Shown here: piece by piece, positions 63,901-64,000 of the stretch
How positions within the stretch are numbered: the stretch's first letter is position 1
Layout of the letters: every line of letters starts with the position of its first letter
Source: Adiantum capillus-veneris
Taxonomy: Eukaryota > Streptophyta > Polypodiopsida > Polypodiales > Pteridaceae
Direction of reading: 5' to 3'
Length of the DNA stretch: 64,000 nt
Assembly (NCBI GenBank): GCA_014529385.2
Contig: CM043944.1
Coordinates: 74,709,884 to 74,773,883, forward strand
The notes under the pieces: generated by a model
The model's input: the letters and a program-made list of their open reading frames with translations, nothing else
What the model was told of the DNA's origin: nothing
Databases searched by the model: none
Program-made: the position numbers and the translations under genes

Positions 63901-64000
63901 CAACTGCGTTTCCATCTCAGCGAATGAGACTAAGGGAATATCAATGTGGGGTTGTTCGGATGTACTTGCTGCTTCTTGTGTCTCTTCTTGTCCATCTCGG

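Overview
ORGANISM. This is a nuclear fragment of a land plant. It holds no compact operons, rRNA, tRNA or organelle genes. It is AT-rich, carries long (GA)n/(CT)n, (AC)n and poly-G tracts, and is almost entirely transposable-element DNA at several stages of decay. A plant-type PPR remnant, a Tat-like Ty3/gypsy element with two RNase H domains, several Ty1/copia and LINE relics and piggyBac-type transposase debris suggest a seed-free vascular plant, a fern being my best guess. That placement rests on memory of similar sequences and was not tested. LAYOUT. 0-5.2 kb: PPR pseudogene fragment, LINE C-terminus (minus), a duplicated primer-binding site beside an LTR-like edge, microsatellites, and one copy of a dispersed repeat. 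5.5-8.0 kb: array of about 281-bp units, each centred on an 18-bp palindrome. 8.4-13.5 kb: old Ty3/gypsy relic (gag, an apparently inverted zinc-knuckle segment, two protease-like stretches). 15.98-27.59 kb: full-length Ty3/gypsy element 1 (LTRs of about 2.07 kb, 4-bp target duplication GTAG), with a 1.3-kb inverted-repeat element nested in its 5' LTR. 27.8-28.9 kb: foldback repeat and piggyBac-like transposase pseudogene. 34.47-44.47 kb: full-length Ty3/gypsy element 2 (LTRs of about 2.01 kb, target duplication GCGT), inserted into an unrecognised, possibly host, reading frame that resumes at 44.5-45.7 kb. 46.0-48.4 kb: unrecognised decayed minus-strand coding cluster. 49.8-56.6 kb: old plus-strand copia relic split by a full-length minus-strand copia element (49.9-55.1 kb). 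56.6-60.3 kb: minus-strand transposase-like gene with a 74-bp satellite in what looks like an intron. 61.2-62.1 kb: gypsy protease/RT relic. 63.6-64.0 kb: an ORF running off the window. HOW THE PARTS WORK TOGETHER. Elements 1 and 2 are separate LTR retrotransposons, but both carry, before gag, a tandem pair of ATG-started ORFs of about 70 codons from one protein family that I do not recognise. In element 2 the two ORFs overlap by ATGA and sit inside the LTR, so they occur twice. Element 2 also has what looks like a complete -1 ribosomal frameshift signal (slippery heptamer, 6-nt spacer, 10-bp hairpin) joining gag-protease to RT. These are the strongest candidates for something undescribed. All pol genes seen are broken by stops or frameshifts, so no element here looks autonomous in its present form.
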